Part shown: one piece after another, positions 32,634 to 41,803 of the stretch
Layout: every line of letters starts with the position of its first letter
Position numbering within the stretch: the stretch's first letter is position 1
Origin: Sphingorhabdus sp.
GTDB lineage: Bacteria > Pseudomonadota > Alphaproteobacteria > Sphingomonadales > Sphingomonadaceae
NCBI RefSeq assembly: GCF_023910635.1
Contig: NZ_JAAVVZ010000015.1
Span: 1 to 64,000 of the forward strand
Length of the DNA stretch: 64,000 bases
Direction of reading: 5' to 3'
Notes under the pieces: model-generated
Database searches by the model: none
Seen by the model: only the letters and a program-made list of their open reading frames with translations
What the model was told of the DNA's origin: nothing
Made by a program: the position numbers and the translations under genes

Positions 32634-34847
32634 ATGGCATTTCAGTCTGCAAAATGGGCTTCTGCGGCCTTAATTACTCTGATGGCAACTGCTGCCGCAG
32701 TACCAAGCGTTGCATTGGCGCAAGAGACGACTGCTGAAGACGCACCAAAGGAAATCGTTGTAAGCGCGCTGCGCCGCGACCAGAATTTGCAAGATGTGCC
32801 CGCCGCCGTCACCGCGTTCAGCGCAGAGACGATTGAGAACGCCGGTATTGAAAAACCGCTCGACTTCATCAACCTGACATCGAACGTAAACTTGGTTGAG
32901 ACCCAAAACTCGGGCAACGCCTTCATCATCATCCGTGGCATTACGCAGGCGCGTAACAGCGAACCTTCGGTTGCGGTCGTGATCGACGGTGTGCAGCAAG
33001 TGAATCCTGCCGCATTCAACCAGGAACTGGTCGACATCGCGCAGATCGAAGTTCTGAAAGGTCCGCAAGGTGGTCTTTACGGCCGCAACGCAATTGGCGG
33101 CGCGATCATCATCACCAGCCAGAAGCCGACTGACGAATTTTCGGGCAGTATCAAAGCTGGCATCGACAATGGCTTTGGTTGGAACGTGCGCGCCGGCATC
33201 AGCGGGCCTTTATCGGACACCGTGAAATACCGCGTTTCGGGATCGTACCGCGATACAAAGGGCTATCTCCCCAACACATTCCTGAAAGAAGATGCCGACC
33301 CTGTTAAGGACCTTTCACTTCGCGGCAATCTGCTGTTCGAGCCAGGCAATGGCTGGACCGCAGACTTCCGTGCGTCCTACGCAAAGCTTGAAACACAGGC
33401 ACTTTATTTCAACATCGTCAATGACGTTAATGACGTCAGCTTGCCAATCCGCGTCAACAACCGCGGCATCAATAACCGGGATATCGTGAACGTCGCGGCG
33501 AAATTCGCGTATGAGGGCGACGGCTTCACTGCAACATCGATTACATCGTATGACACGGTGAAGGAAATCCTCACCGGCGACGCCTTTGACTTCCGGCCAG
33601 TGAACGAATCTTTCTTGTTCCGCCCAGCCAATTCACCTTTCGGATTTGGCCTCGGTTTCGGTATCGATATTGCGCAAAGCCAATATCTTAACGTGAAGGC
33701 AGTCAGCCAGGAAATTCGCATTGAATCTCCAAAGAACGATAAATTGTTCTGGATGTTCGGTGGCTATTTCATCGATACAGCGCGTTTCATTTCGACAGGA
33801 AATCTGGTCGATTTTGGTCAAGGCGTGGTTCCAGTTTACCGCTCGCCTTCGACCAACCCGTCCAGCCCGCAACAGACGTTTCTTGCCGACAGCCAAAACA
33901 ACTTCGCATGGGCGGTGTTCGGAAACCTTGGCTATGAATTCTCTGACCAGATCCGGGTTGACGGGTCGCTGCGTTATGACCGTGACAAGCGCGTCAACAC
34001 GACGCTGACGCCCACGGCATTTCTGCCTAACGTTCCTGGCTTCCCGCAAGGCGCGACCGGTGAAAAGCGTCGCGCGACCTTTGACGATCTGCAACCAAAG
34101 GTCACGTTGACCTATCAGCCAAACGATGACGTTACATTGTATGGTGGATACAGCCGTGGGTTCCGTTCAGGCGGTTTCAACCAAACGGGCGTTGGCGGCG
34201 TCGCTAGCAGCAATAATATTGTCGGCGTCTCGGACCTGTTTAAGGATGAAACAGCAAGCACGTTCGAAGCTGGCGTGAAAACACGCTTGCTAGATCGTAA
34301 GCTGACATTGAACGCAGCGGTGTATTCGACCATCTCGAAGAATAGCTACTTCTTCGTTTTCCTTGCAGCCAACTCGACGCAGAACTTAGGCAACGTCCCG
34401 AAGACCAAAATTCAGGGCTTTGAAATTGAAGCCAATTTCCGCCCAACATCGGACATTCAGTTGAACGCAGCCGCAGGGTATACCTTCAGCGAAATCAAGG
34501 AATTCCCGGATGCGTCAGCCATCGGTAACGAAGCACCGCTGATTTCGCGTTACACCTATAATCTGGGCGCACAATATACGCCGCAGCTTACCGATACGCT
34601 CGATGGTCTGTTCCGTGTGGATTATCGCCGCACCGGTAAGACATGGTGGGAGCCATTCAACACCACCGTTCGTCAGCCAGTCGATCTGGTCGACGTGCGC
34701 GCCGGTGTTAACAGTGATAGCTGGAGCATGGCGGCCTTTGCCAGCAATCTGTTCAACGAAAAGTATAATGCGGAATTCTCGCCCGGTGGCTTCGTCTTTA
34801 AGGCGCGTCCACGTATCTATGGGCTTGAGGCCAGCTATAAATTCTAA
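32634..34847 (+). CDS. TonB-dependent outer-membrane receptor
   Basis: A 737-residue receptor with a cleavable signal peptide ending SVALAQE. The plug has [44 protein letters not shown] and [24 protein letters not shown]. The barrel ends in YGLEASYKF. The strong ribosome binding site and the IclR-type operator upstream suggest inducible high expression. Ten bases downstream is a wrbA gene, followed by three catabolic genes, so it is the import gate for the substrate of this cluster. Confidence 0.93.
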   Translation: MAFQSAKWASAALITLMATAAAVPSVALAQETTAEDAPKEIVVSALRRDQNLQDVPAAVTAFSAETIENAGIEKPLDFINLTSNVNLVETQNSGNAFIIIRGITQARNSEPSVAVVIDGVQQVNPAAFNQELVDIAQIEVLKGPQGGLYGRNAIGGAIIITSQKPTDEFSGSIKAGIDNGFGWNVRAGISGPLSDTVKYRVSGSYRDTKGYLPNTFLKEDADPVKDLSLRGNLLFEPGNGWTADFRASYAKLETQALYFNIVNDVNDVSLPIRVNNRGINNRDIVNVAAKFAYEGDGFTATSITSYDTVKEILTGDAFDFRPVNESFLFRPANSPFGFGLGFGIDIAQSQYLNVKAVSQEIRIESPKNDKLFWMFGGYFIDTARFISTGNLVDFGQGVVPVYRSPSTNPSSPQQTFLADSQNNFAWAVFGNLGYEFSDQIRVDGSLRYDRDKRVNTTLTPTAFLPNVPGFPQGATGEKRRATFDDLQPKVTLTYQPNDDVTLYGGYSRGFRSGGFNQTGVGGVASSNNIVGVSDLFKDETASTFEAGVKTRLLDRKLTLNAAVYSTISKNSYFFVFLAANSTQNLGNVPKTKIQGFEIEANFRPTSDIQLNAAAGYTFSEIKEFPDASAIGNEAPLISRYTYNLGAQYTPQLTDTLDGLFRVDYRRTGKTWWEPFNTTVRQPVDLVDVRAGVNSDSWSMAAFASNLFNEKYNAEFSPGGFVFKARPRIYGLEASYKF

Positions 34848-34857
34848 GGAAACCAGT

Positions 34858-35460
34858 ATGACCAAAGTCCTTGTCCTATATTATTCAAGCTATGGCCATA
34901 TTGAGGTTATGGCGGAGGCTGTAGCCGAGGGAGCAAGGTCGGTTTCAGGGACCACAGTCGACATAAAGCGGGTACCTGAGCTGGTACCCGAAGAAGTGGC
35001 GGCTGCCGCACATATCAAGGTCAATCAGGCAGCGCCCATTGCGACGCCTGATGAGCTTGCCAATTACGACGCCATCATTTTCGGGACGCCAACGCGTTTC
35101 GGAAATATGGCGGCGCAAATGCGTAACTTTCTCGACCAGACGGGCGGGCTCTGGTTTGCCAATGCATTGGTGGGCAAGGTGGGCAGCGTTTTCTGTTCCA
35201 CCGCCAGCCAGCATGGCGGACAGGAAACAACGATTACGTCGTTCCACACAACGCTTCTGCATCATGGTATGGTGATTGTCGGCCTTCCTTATACTTTCAA
35301 AGGCAATAGCGAAATGAACGAAATCAGCGGCGGGACGCCATATGGCGCAACGACGCTTGCAGGAAACGATGGTAGCCGGATGCCAAGCGACAATGAACTG
35401 GCTGGTGCGCGTTTCCAGGGCAATCATGTTGCACAAATTGCTGGCAAACTGGTAGCCTGA
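34858..35460 (+). CDS. wrbA: NAD(P)H:quinone oxidoreductase, WrbA type
   Basis: A 200-residue FMN-dependent quinone reductase of the WrbA flavodoxin-like family, doing two-electron reduction of quinones. The N-terminal FMN loop is YYSSYGHIE and the family segment is [29 protein letters not shown](T)F and GGTPYGATT follow. The start is the ATG at 34858 with AAGGAAA upstream. Placement within the catabolic operon suggests that a quinone or hydroquinone is an intermediate, which is inference. Confidence 0.93.
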   Translation: MTKVLVLYYSSYGHIEVMAEAVAEGARSVSGTTVDIKRVPELVPEEVAAAAHIKVNQAAPIATPDELANYDAIIFGTPTRFGNMAAQMRNFLDQTGGLWFANALVGKVGSVFCSTASQHGGQETTITSFHTTLLHHGMVIVGLPYTFKGNSEMNEISGGTPYGATTLAGNDGSRMPSDNELAGARFQGNHVAQIAGKLVA

Positions 35461-35500
35461 CCAACGACTGCAATCATTTAAGCGGATAAGGACGAACAGC

Positions 35501-36046
35501 ATGAGCACGCAAATTCTTGCCAAGAGACTGCACCACACAGCCTATGTGACCAAAGACTTGGAAGCGACCCGCGCCTTTTACGAGGACATATTGGGCTTTC
35601 CGTTGATGGCGACCTATTGCGAAAAGGACGAATTGTTCGGCAAGGAACGGGTATATTGCCATTGTTTCTTTGAATTGGCCGACGGCAGCGCGCTTGCATT
35701 TTTCCAATTTGCCGATCCTGCTGATCAAGCCGAATTTGGCCCTGAAATGCCAGAGTCGCCATTCATCCACATCGCGCTTCAGGTTGACAAAGCGGGTCAG
35801 GAAGAATTGGAGCGGCGTATCGCTGCTGCCGGTTTTGTTGAACCGCAAACCTATACGCTTGAGCATGGTTATTGCCGATCGGTTTACGTCAAAGACCCCA
35901 ATAATATGACGCTGGAGTTCACATATGACGCGCCAGAAGCTGCGCCGTTGGATGCCCAGCGTCGTAGCGAAGCACGCGGTGAATTGAGCCGTTGGTTGGC
36001 GGGCAATCACGCGAACAACAACCCGTTCCGGGCAATGCACGCCTGA
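35501..36046 (+). CDS. VOC-superfamily (glyoxalase/extradiol dioxygenase-like) protein
   Basis: A 181-residue vicinal-oxygen-chelate protein with two beta-alpha-beta-beta-beta modules. The likely metal ligands are the His in LHHTAYV, the His in FIHIALQV and the Glu in MTLEFTY. The fold serves glyoxalases, extradiol dioxygenases and epimerases. Ring-cleavage or isomerase activity cannot be told apart here. GGATAAGGA lies upstream of its ATG. It is the third gene after the IclR-type operator. Confidence 0.82.
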   Translation: MSTQILAKRLHHTAYVTKDLEATRAFYEDILGFPLMATYCEKDELFGKERVYCHCFFELADGSALAFFQFADPADQAEFGPEMPESPFIHIALQVDKAGQEELERRIAAAGFVEPQTYTLEHGYCRSVYVKDPNNMTLEFTYDAPEAAPLDAQRRSEARGELSRWLAGNHANNNPFRAMHA

Positions 36047-36052
36047 TCGCCG

Positions 36053-36883
36053 GTGTTGACCAGTCGCCAGTTCGAAGGGTCAGGCGACGCAAGCGCTGAA
36101 TCGCATTGGGTGCAAGTCGCGGGTGGGCAGCTTCATGTCCGTGCCGCAGGTTGCGGCCCATTGGTCATTTTCCTGCACGGTTGGACATTGGACTGGCGCA
36201 TTTGGTTGCCGCAATTGGAATTGTCTGGCGTCCAAATTGTTCTACCGGACCGCCGTGGCTTTGGCCGTTCCACCGCTCCGCCATGTCTTGCGTTAGAACG
36301 CGATGACATCCTCAAGATTGCCGACCATTTCGGTGCGCGGGTGTTTGCGCTGGTCGGTCTGTCGCAAGGCGCAGCGGTAGCGCTGGATATCGCGCGCAGC
36401 CATCAGGATCGGGTGGGGGCGATGTGCCTGATTGGCGCGCCGCTGCATCATCTGGTGCCTGAGCCTGCAGAGGCGCCTGAGATTGACCGCGCGGCGTTCG
36501 CGAAGCTGGTTCGCGCGGGAAAGCTCTCCGAGATGTTGGCGCAATGGCAAACACACCCGCTCACGCAGGTTGCGCCCGCTGGGGAACGACTGTTGCATGA
36601 TATTCTCACTGATTATGACGGCCGCGACCAATTGGTGGACCAAGATACGCTGGCATTTAACGCGCAGGACATTGCGGCGCTAACTATGCCCATTCTAACG
36701 ATCGCAGGCGCTCAAGACAGCGACTGGCGTAAACAGGTTGCGCGCTATATTGGCAGCCACGTCCATCATGGACAAACCAAGTTTATCGCAGACGCTGGCC
36801 ATCTGGCCAATGTTGATCAGGCAGAATCTGTCAATCTGCTGCTCCAGAATTTTTTGAACGCACATTATCTGAAGGAAGTTTGA
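36053..36883 (+). CDS. Alpha/beta hydrolase
   Basis: A 276-residue alpha/beta hydrolase. The oxyanion loop is VIFLHGWTLDWRIW, the nucleophile elbow is GLSQG (Ser in LVGLSQGAAVALDIA), the acid is probably the Asp in ILTIAGAQDSDW, and the catalytic His is in FIADAGHLANVDQ. The start is a GTG at 36053, six bases after the VOC stop codon. It may hydrolyse a ring-cleavage product or an ester or lactone of the pathway. Confidence 0.88.
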   Translation: MLTSRQFEGSGDASAESHWVQVAGGQLHVRAAGCGPLVIFLHGWTLDWRIWLPQLELSGVQIVLPDRRGFGRSTAPPCLALERDDILKIADHFGARVFALVGLSQGAAVALDIARSHQDRVGAMCLIGAPLHHLVPEPAEAPEIDRAAFAKLVRAGKLSEMLAQWQTHPLTQVAPAGERLLHDILTDYDGRDQLVDQDTLAFNAQDIAALTMPILTIAGAQDSDWRKQVARYIGSHVHHGQTKFIADAGHLANVDQAESVNLLLQNFLNAHYLKEV

Positions 36884-36884
36884 C

Positions 36885-38027
36885 ATGGCTAGCACTGGAC
36901 GTTTTCTTACCACCCACGTCGGCAGCTTGCCGCGCGAAGATGATCTCATCGAAATCATGTTCGCGAAGGAAGATGGCCTTCCGCTTGATCTGGCTGCTGT
37001 TGACGAACATATAGCCGCGGCGGTCCAATATGTTGTTGATCGCCAGGCGGAGGCCGGGCTGGACATCATCAATGACGGCGAACAGTCAAAACCAAGCTAT
37101 GCCACTTATATCAAGGACCGGCTGAACGGGTTTGGTGGTACCGGCAATAGCTTTGCTTTTCAGGACATTGAGGATTTTCCTACCACCAAGGAGCGGGTAT
37201 TCTCCGACCCCGGCCGCAAACACCGCAAGACCCCTGCCTGCAACGCACCGATCACCGTCAAGGACATGACGGCCGTAGCCCGCGATGCGTCCGCGCTAAA
37301 CGCTGCGATTGCAAACCATCCTGGCAAGCAAGCATTTATGAGCGCCGCATCACCGGGCGTGACCGCCTTGTTCTTTCGCAACGATTTTTATGACAGCGAC
37401 GAAGATTATGTGTTCGCTTTGGCCGAGGGGCTTCGTCACGAATATGAGGCGATAGCCGCGCAAGGCATTATCCTGCAAGTCGACTGCCCTGATCTGGCGA
37501 TGGGCCGCCACACGCAGTTCCGCGAATTGGACCTCAGCGGCTTCCGCGACAAGATGGCGTTGAATATTGAGGCGCTTAACCGCGCGACGGCCAATATCGC
37601 GCCAGAACAATTGCGGATGCACATGTGTTGGGGCAATTACCCCGGACCGCATCATTGCGATGTGCCGTTTCGCGACATTATTGATCTTGTGTGGCGGGCC
37701 CGTCCGCACGCCATCCAGTTCGAAGCGGCAAATCCGCGCCATGCGCATGAATTCGCGATGTTCGAAGAAATCAAACTACCCGAAGGTAAAGTGCTCATTC
37801 CCGGCGTTATCGAATGTCAGTCAAACTATATCGAGCACCCCGAACTTATTGCCCAGCGCATATCACGATATGCCCACTTGGTCGGCCGGGACAATGTCAT
37901 GGCAGGCGCCGATTGCGGTTTCAGCATCCATGTTGGTTCCGGCAGCGTCGACCGCAGCGTAGTCTGGGCGAAGATGGCTGCATTATCGCAAGGCGCGAAA
38001 ATTGCATCGGCTCAGTTTTGGCCATAA
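36885..38027 (+). CDS. MetE-like (cobalamin-independent methionine synthase II family) methyl/alkyl transferase
   Basis: A 380-residue single-domain homologue of the C-terminal half of MetE. The zinc site is complete: H246 and C248 (MHMCWGNYPGPHH), E280 (QFEAANPRHAHEF) and C344 (MAGADCGFS). HVGSLPR near the N-terminus and NDGEQSKP are family marks. Relatives of this length include epoxyalkane:coenzyme M transferase and unassigned proteins, so methionine synthesis is not implied. It starts one base after the hydrolase stop codon. The activity could be alkyl transfer from the pathway's substrate to a thiol. Confidence 0.85.
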   Translation: MASTGRFLTTHVGSLPREDDLIEIMFAKEDGLPLDLAAVDEHIAAAVQYVVDRQAEAGLDIINDGEQSKPSYATYIKDRLNGFGGTGNSFAFQDIEDFPTTKERVFSDPGRKHRKTPACNAPITVKDMTAVARDASALNAAIANHPGKQAFMSAASPGVTALFFRNDFYDSDEDYVFALAEGLRHEYEAIAAQGIILQVDCPDLAMGRHTQFRELDLSGFRDKMALNIEALNRATANIAPEQLRMHMCWGNYPGPHHCDVPFRDIIDLVWRARPHAIQFEAANPRHAHEFAMFEEIKLPEGKVLIPGVIECQSNYIEHPELIAQRISRYAHLVGRDNVMAGADCGFSIHVGSGSVDRSVVWAKMAALSQGAKIASAQFWP

Positions 38028-38195
38028 TGAACCCACTAACGTCAAGGCCCCATGTGGGTCATTAACAGAGTTTGGATATCATTACGGCGCAACCCGTTGC
38101 GGCCAATATTGCATGATATGCCCGTGGGCGTGCCGTTGCGGTTTGAACACCTGGTCCGCTTTCGGATGAGCCAAAGATCAAGTGAATGACCTACA

Positions 38196-38248
38196 TTGGG
38201 CGCAAAGCGGAAAGGCAGCAAATGGGCCGGGAGCGGACCGGCTGCTTT
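38196..38248 (+). repeat. 53-bp direct repeat, copy 1
   Basis: Begins TTGGGCGCAAAGCGGAAAGG and ends GGCTGCTTT. It matches 45005-45057 in 51 of 53 positions, in the same orientation. The two copies flank the two-partner secretion locus. It lies in the non-coding stretch after the MetE-like gene. Confidence 0.8.
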
Positions 38249-38321
38249 GGGGGTCTAAACGGGGCAATGCAGACGTTCGCATGACCGGCATAATTACTAC
38301 TAAATTTCATGGACACATTTT

Positions 38322-38586
38322 AGGGTCAGGACCTATTAAATCCACCGTCGCGGCGTCAAAATGGCAAAGATATCGAAGTAAAATGTCCGCCGCAGGCAGT
38401 CATTCTGCCTGCAAGGGCATTTTGCTTTGAGATCGAAGCCATTTTGGCGTCCTTCGGATTTGACCCATACTGTCCATTGCCGCGTTGGCAAAGCTAGACT
38501 TAGAACCACTAAGCCTGCGCTTTGCCGCCTTGCACTGAACAGTATGGCCTCAAACCGCGAAGGTGGATTTAAGTGGTCCTGACCCT
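38322..38586. repeat. Complete AGGGTCAGGACC element (copy F, 265 bp, composite core)
   Basis: The longest copy. It has terminal repeats AGGGTCAGGACC/GGTCCTGACCCT, the GCAGGCAG-tcatt-CTGCCTGC hairpin module of copy B in the left half, and the CTTAG-aacca-CTAAG and CATACTGTTCAG modules of copies A, C and E in the right half. It therefore joins both core types seen in shorter copies. No open frame of note. Confidence 0.88.
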
Positions 38587-38803
38587 AAAACATCTTGTGA
38601 TATCAATGCGAAAGCGCTTTTTTATTTTTTAAAAACACACTGAATTAAATCCAAATATTATTGGAACTTTTTTTATAAAATAACGTTTCAATTTTATATC
38701 GTGTTTGGAATTAATCTCAGGCAAAGATATTTTATTCTGACTCGATGCAATATTGTTTTTCCAATCACCTAGCCAGTGATGGTTAGGAGCAATCGAGGGC
38801 TCC
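38587..38803. other. AT-rich non-coding stretch upstream of tpsB
   Basis: About 215 bases of clearly lower GC than the surroundings, with several T and A runs (TTTTTTATTTTTTAAAA type). It probably contains the tpsB promoter. I saw no gene. AT-rich leader regions often accompany horizontally acquired secretion loci. Confidence 0.5.
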
Positions 38804-38963
38804 ATGTTGAAGTCGAGTGTGTTCGCCATCGCCTTTTTCACGAGCGCCGGGGGCGCTTATGCGCAGCAAGTTCCCGACGCTGGCCAGCAAATCCAGCAGA
38901 TTTACCAACCACCCATTGTCGAACGCCCCGCCCCTGACATTTTGATCGACAGACCGGCTGTCC
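38804..38963 (+). pseudogene. 5' fragment of a two-partner secretion transporter gene (tpsB), cut by an IS element
   Basis: The ATG at 38804 follows GGAG-containing sequence and opens a signal peptide (MLKSSVFAIAFFTSAGGAYA, then QQV). A proline-rich stretch typical of the TpsB N-terminus follows (QPPIVERPAPDILIDRPAV). After 53 codons plus one base the reading is broken by the insertion sequence at 38964. Joining base 38963 to base 40242 keeps the frame (RPAV, then PLDPSIAGPK), so this is the true beginning of the gene continuing at 40242. Confidence 0.88.
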
Positions 38964-39029
38964 TGACGTGACCCCTTAAATTCCCTCCATTTATAATTAG
39001 AGTCCGGCCCTTGAGAGAAGGACGGAACG

Positions 39030-39296
39030 ATGAAGCGATTACGGTTTACAGAAGAGCAGATTATCGGTGTGCTGAAGGAGGCAGAGGCAGGCGCGAAGAC
39101 GGCTGACCTTGCCCGTCGGCACGGCGTATCGGAGGCTACGCTTTACAACTGGAAGGCCAAGTACGGCGGCTTGGAAGTATCTGAAGCGAAGCGTCTTCGA
39201 GCGTTGGAGGATGAGAATGGTCGGCTTAAGCGACTGCTGGCGGATGCGATGTTGGATAATGCAGGTCTTAAGGATCTGCTGTCAAAAAAATGGTAA
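39030..39296 (+). CDS. IS3-family transposase OrfA
   Basis: An 88-residue OrfA: helix-turn-helix (KRLRFTEEQIIGVLKEAEAG, then DLARRHGVSEATLYNWKAKYGG) followed by a leucine-zipper-like coiled coil (LRALEDENGRLKRLLADAMLDNAGLKDLL). It binds the IS ends. Its last codons contain the run of seven A at 39284-39290, where a -1 ribosomal frameshift would give the OrfAB fusion that carries out transposition. Confidence 0.95.
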   Translation: MKRLRFTEEQIIGVLKEAEAGAKTADLARRHGVSEATLYNWKAKYGGLEVSEAKRLRALEDENGRLKRLLADAMLDNAGLKDLLSKKW

Positions 39297-40219
39297 CGCC
39301 CGCTGCAAAGCGTGAAGCGGTCGCGCATCTTCAGGCCCTGCTTGATGTCAGCGAGCGGCGGGCGTGCAGGGTCATAGCGGCGGACCGGACGGTCATCCGC
39401 TACCAGTCTTGTCGCGGTGATGACGAGGTGCTGCGTGAGAAGCTGCGCGCTCTTGCGCACCAGCGCCGCCGGTTTGGTTATCGCCGCCTGCATATCCTGT
39501 TGCGGCGAGACGGCATCGCGATCAACCACAAGAAGACGCAGCGGCTTTACCGCGAAGAAGGGCTGACCGTGAGGCGGCGGAAGGGGCGCAAACGCGCGGT
39601 AGGCGCTCGTGCCCCGGCTCCCGTTGTAGCGCTGCCCAACCAGCGCTGGAGCCTCGACTTTGTGCACGACCAGCTGGCGAGTGGCCGCCGGTTCCGGGTA
39701 CTCAACGTGGTCGATGATGTGACGCGCGAGTGCCTGGCAGCAGTTCCTGATACCTCGATCTGTGGCAAACGCGTGGTGCGCGAACTGACCTATCTGATCG
39801 CCGTGCGCGGCAAGCCCGGCATGATAGTCAGCGACAATGGAACTGAGCTGACCTCAAATGCGGTGCTCGAATGGTGTGGAACCGCCAAAATCGATTGGCA
39901 TTATACGGCCCCGGGAAAGCCAACCCAGAACGCGTTCGTCGAGAGTTTTAACGGGCGGATGCGTGACGAACTGCTCAATGAGACGCTGTTCACCAGCCTC
40001 GATCATGCCCGCGAGAAGATCGCTGCGTGGGCGTGGGATTATAACACCCGGCGGCCCCACTCCTCGCTCGGATACGCCACCCCGGCCGCTTTTGCAGACG
40101 AACTGAAAAAGCAAGGGGCTGCTTCGCTCCGCATAGCCGGAGGCTACGCTACGCAGCCCCTTGCTTCACCAGCCCATATGGGCAAAAACAACGCTGAGGC
40201 TCTAATCAAAACTGGATGA
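39290..40219 (+). CDS. IS3-family transposase OrfB (DDE catalytic part)
   Basis: A 309-residue rve-type integrase-core protein. The DDE residues are visible: Asp in WSLDFVHDQ, Asp in MIVSDNGTELTS, and Glu in NAFVESFNGRMRDE, 35 residues after the second Asp. The family ending is NTRRPHSSLGYATPAAFAD. The ATG at 39290 lies in the A7 run overlapping orfA, but in vivo it is probably made mainly as OrfAB by -1 frameshifting. Confidence 0.95.
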   Translation: MVTPAAKREAVAHLQALLDVSERRACRVIAADRTVIRYQSCRGDDEVLREKLRALAHQRRRFGYRRLHILLRRDGIAINHKKTQRLYREEGLTVRRRKGRKRAVGARAPAPVVALPNQRWSLDFVHDQLASGRRFRVLNVVDDVTRECLAAVPDTSICGKRVVRELTYLIAVRGKPGMIVSDNGTELTSNAVLEWCGTAKIDWHYTAPGKPTQNAFVESFNGRMRDELLNETLFTSLDHAREKIAAWAWDYNTRRPHSSLGYATPAAFADELKKQGAASLRIAGGYATQPLASPAHMGKNNAEALIKTG

Positions 40220-40241
40220 TAATTGGGGGTCACGTCAGTCC

Positions 40242-41749
40242 CCCTAGACCCCAGCATTGCCGGACCCAAAGTTCTTGTAAATGCGCTTCAAGTTACCGGC
40301 GAGACTGTGTTTTCAGATGCGCAACTGATCGCTGCGACCGGGTTCACCCCGGGCAGCGAATTGAACCTTTCCGACTTGCGCAATATCGCAGCGGCCATCG
40401 CACAATACTATAATGACCGCGGATATTTTCTAACGCAAGCCTATGTGCCGGCGCAGGACATCGAAGGTGGCGTGGTAACGATCGCGGTGATTGAGGGCCG
40501 TTACGGTGCAATCGATTTACGCAACCAGAGCCGACTCCGGGATAATGTTGCGCGCGGCGTTCTCGCTGGCCTCGACGGCGGTGACATCGTTGAAAGTGCG
40601 CCACTCGAACGGCGTCTGCTACTCTTGTCGGATATCTCCGGTATCGCGGTGCGCTCAACGCTTGCGCCGGGCAGTGCGGTGGGTACGTCCGACCTAATCG
40701 TCGATATTACGCCAGGCCGCAGGGTAACGGGTAGTGTCGAAGCCGATAATGCGGGTAACCGATACACCGGCCCATATCGTTTGGGCGGATCGGTATATTT
40801 CAATAATCTGACGGGCAGTGGCGACGTCGCAAGCCTGCGGGTGCTGGCCTCTAACCTCGGTCTTCTTTACGGGCGAGCGTCTTACCAGACATTGCTCGGC
40901 AATGCCTCGGTCGGCGTTGCCTATGCGCGAATCAATTACGAACTTGGCCGTGAATTCAAGAGCCTCGACGCGCGCGGCAGCGCGGACATATTAAGTCTGT
41001 TTGGAAGCTACCCGGTCATTCGATCGCGCAACTCAAATCTTTATGCCCTCGGCGCAGTTGAGGCCCGCTATCTCGAAGACCGGATCGGAGCCACCTCGAC
41101 AGTCTCAAACCGCGACATCCATGCGCTCACCGCAGGGTTCAGGGGCGATCAGCGCGACGCCATCGGGCCCGGGGGATGGAGCACCTATTCAGTCGGCGTG
41201 ACATGGGGCAAACTCAATATCCAAACCCCTGCGGCCCGCGCGATCGATGCAGTCAGCGCACGCCGGAATGGACAATATGGCAAGCTGCAGTTGAGTGTTG
41301 CCCATCTTCAGCATTTGGTCGGGCCACTTTCGCTTTACGGCGCGATCCGAGAGCAGTTTGCCACCAAAAATCTGGACAGCTCCGAACAAATGGCACTTGG
41401 CGGCGCTTATGCAGTTCGCGCCTATCCCGAAGGTGAAGCTTATGGCGATCAGGGCTATGTCGCCAATGTGGAAGCCAGATTCCTTCTCCCCAACTTTTCA
41501 GACACAATGCCGGGTCGGCTTCAACTGGTCGGCTTTGTCGATATCGGTGAAGTCACGCTTGCCAAAGACCCGTGGTACCCCGGCCCTAATAGCGCAAAAC
41601 GCAAAGGTTATGGTGCCGGGATCATCTGGTCCAACCCCAATGATTTTCTGATCACCGCTTCTTACGCACGGAAATTGGGCAATCAACCCGCGACCTCCGC
41701 TCCCGATCATTCGGGTCGGTTCTGGGTCCAGTTCGTCAAACTCTTCTGA
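40242..41749 (+). pseudogene. Main part of the interrupted TpsB transporter gene (ShlB/FhaC/HecB family)
   Basis: About 503 codons from PLDPSIAGPK to the C-terminal phenylalanine (FWVQFVKLF). It contains the POTRA_2 domain (VLVNALQVTGETVFSDAQL to VVTIAVIEGRYG), then the beta barrel with the late RAYPEGEAYGDQGYVANVEARF motif of ShlB/FhaC transporters. It lacks a signal peptide because that part lies upstream of the IS. A frame open back into the IS end begins with a TTG at 40223, but such a product would not be exported. Without the IS this would be a normal outer-membrane transporter for the TpsA protein encoded 54 bases downstream. Confidence 0.88.
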
Positions 41750-41803
41750 TGCAGTCGACGCGCTACCCGCGTTGTATTTCTACAGGTACCAAGGGACAAT
41801 GTT

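Larger units (their letters stand above)
38964..40237 (+). mobile_element. IS3-family (IS407-group-like) insertion sequence
   Basis: A 1274-base element. Its ends are the inverted repeat TGACGTGACCCC (left, from 38964) and GGGGTCACGTCA (right, to 40237). It is flanked by a 4-base direct repeat GTCC (38960-38963 and 40238-40241), the target-duplication length usual for the IS407 group. It encodes OrfA and OrfB, joined by an A7 frameshift run. Both frames and ends are intact, so it may still be active. It has landed in tpsB. Confidence 0.93.
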
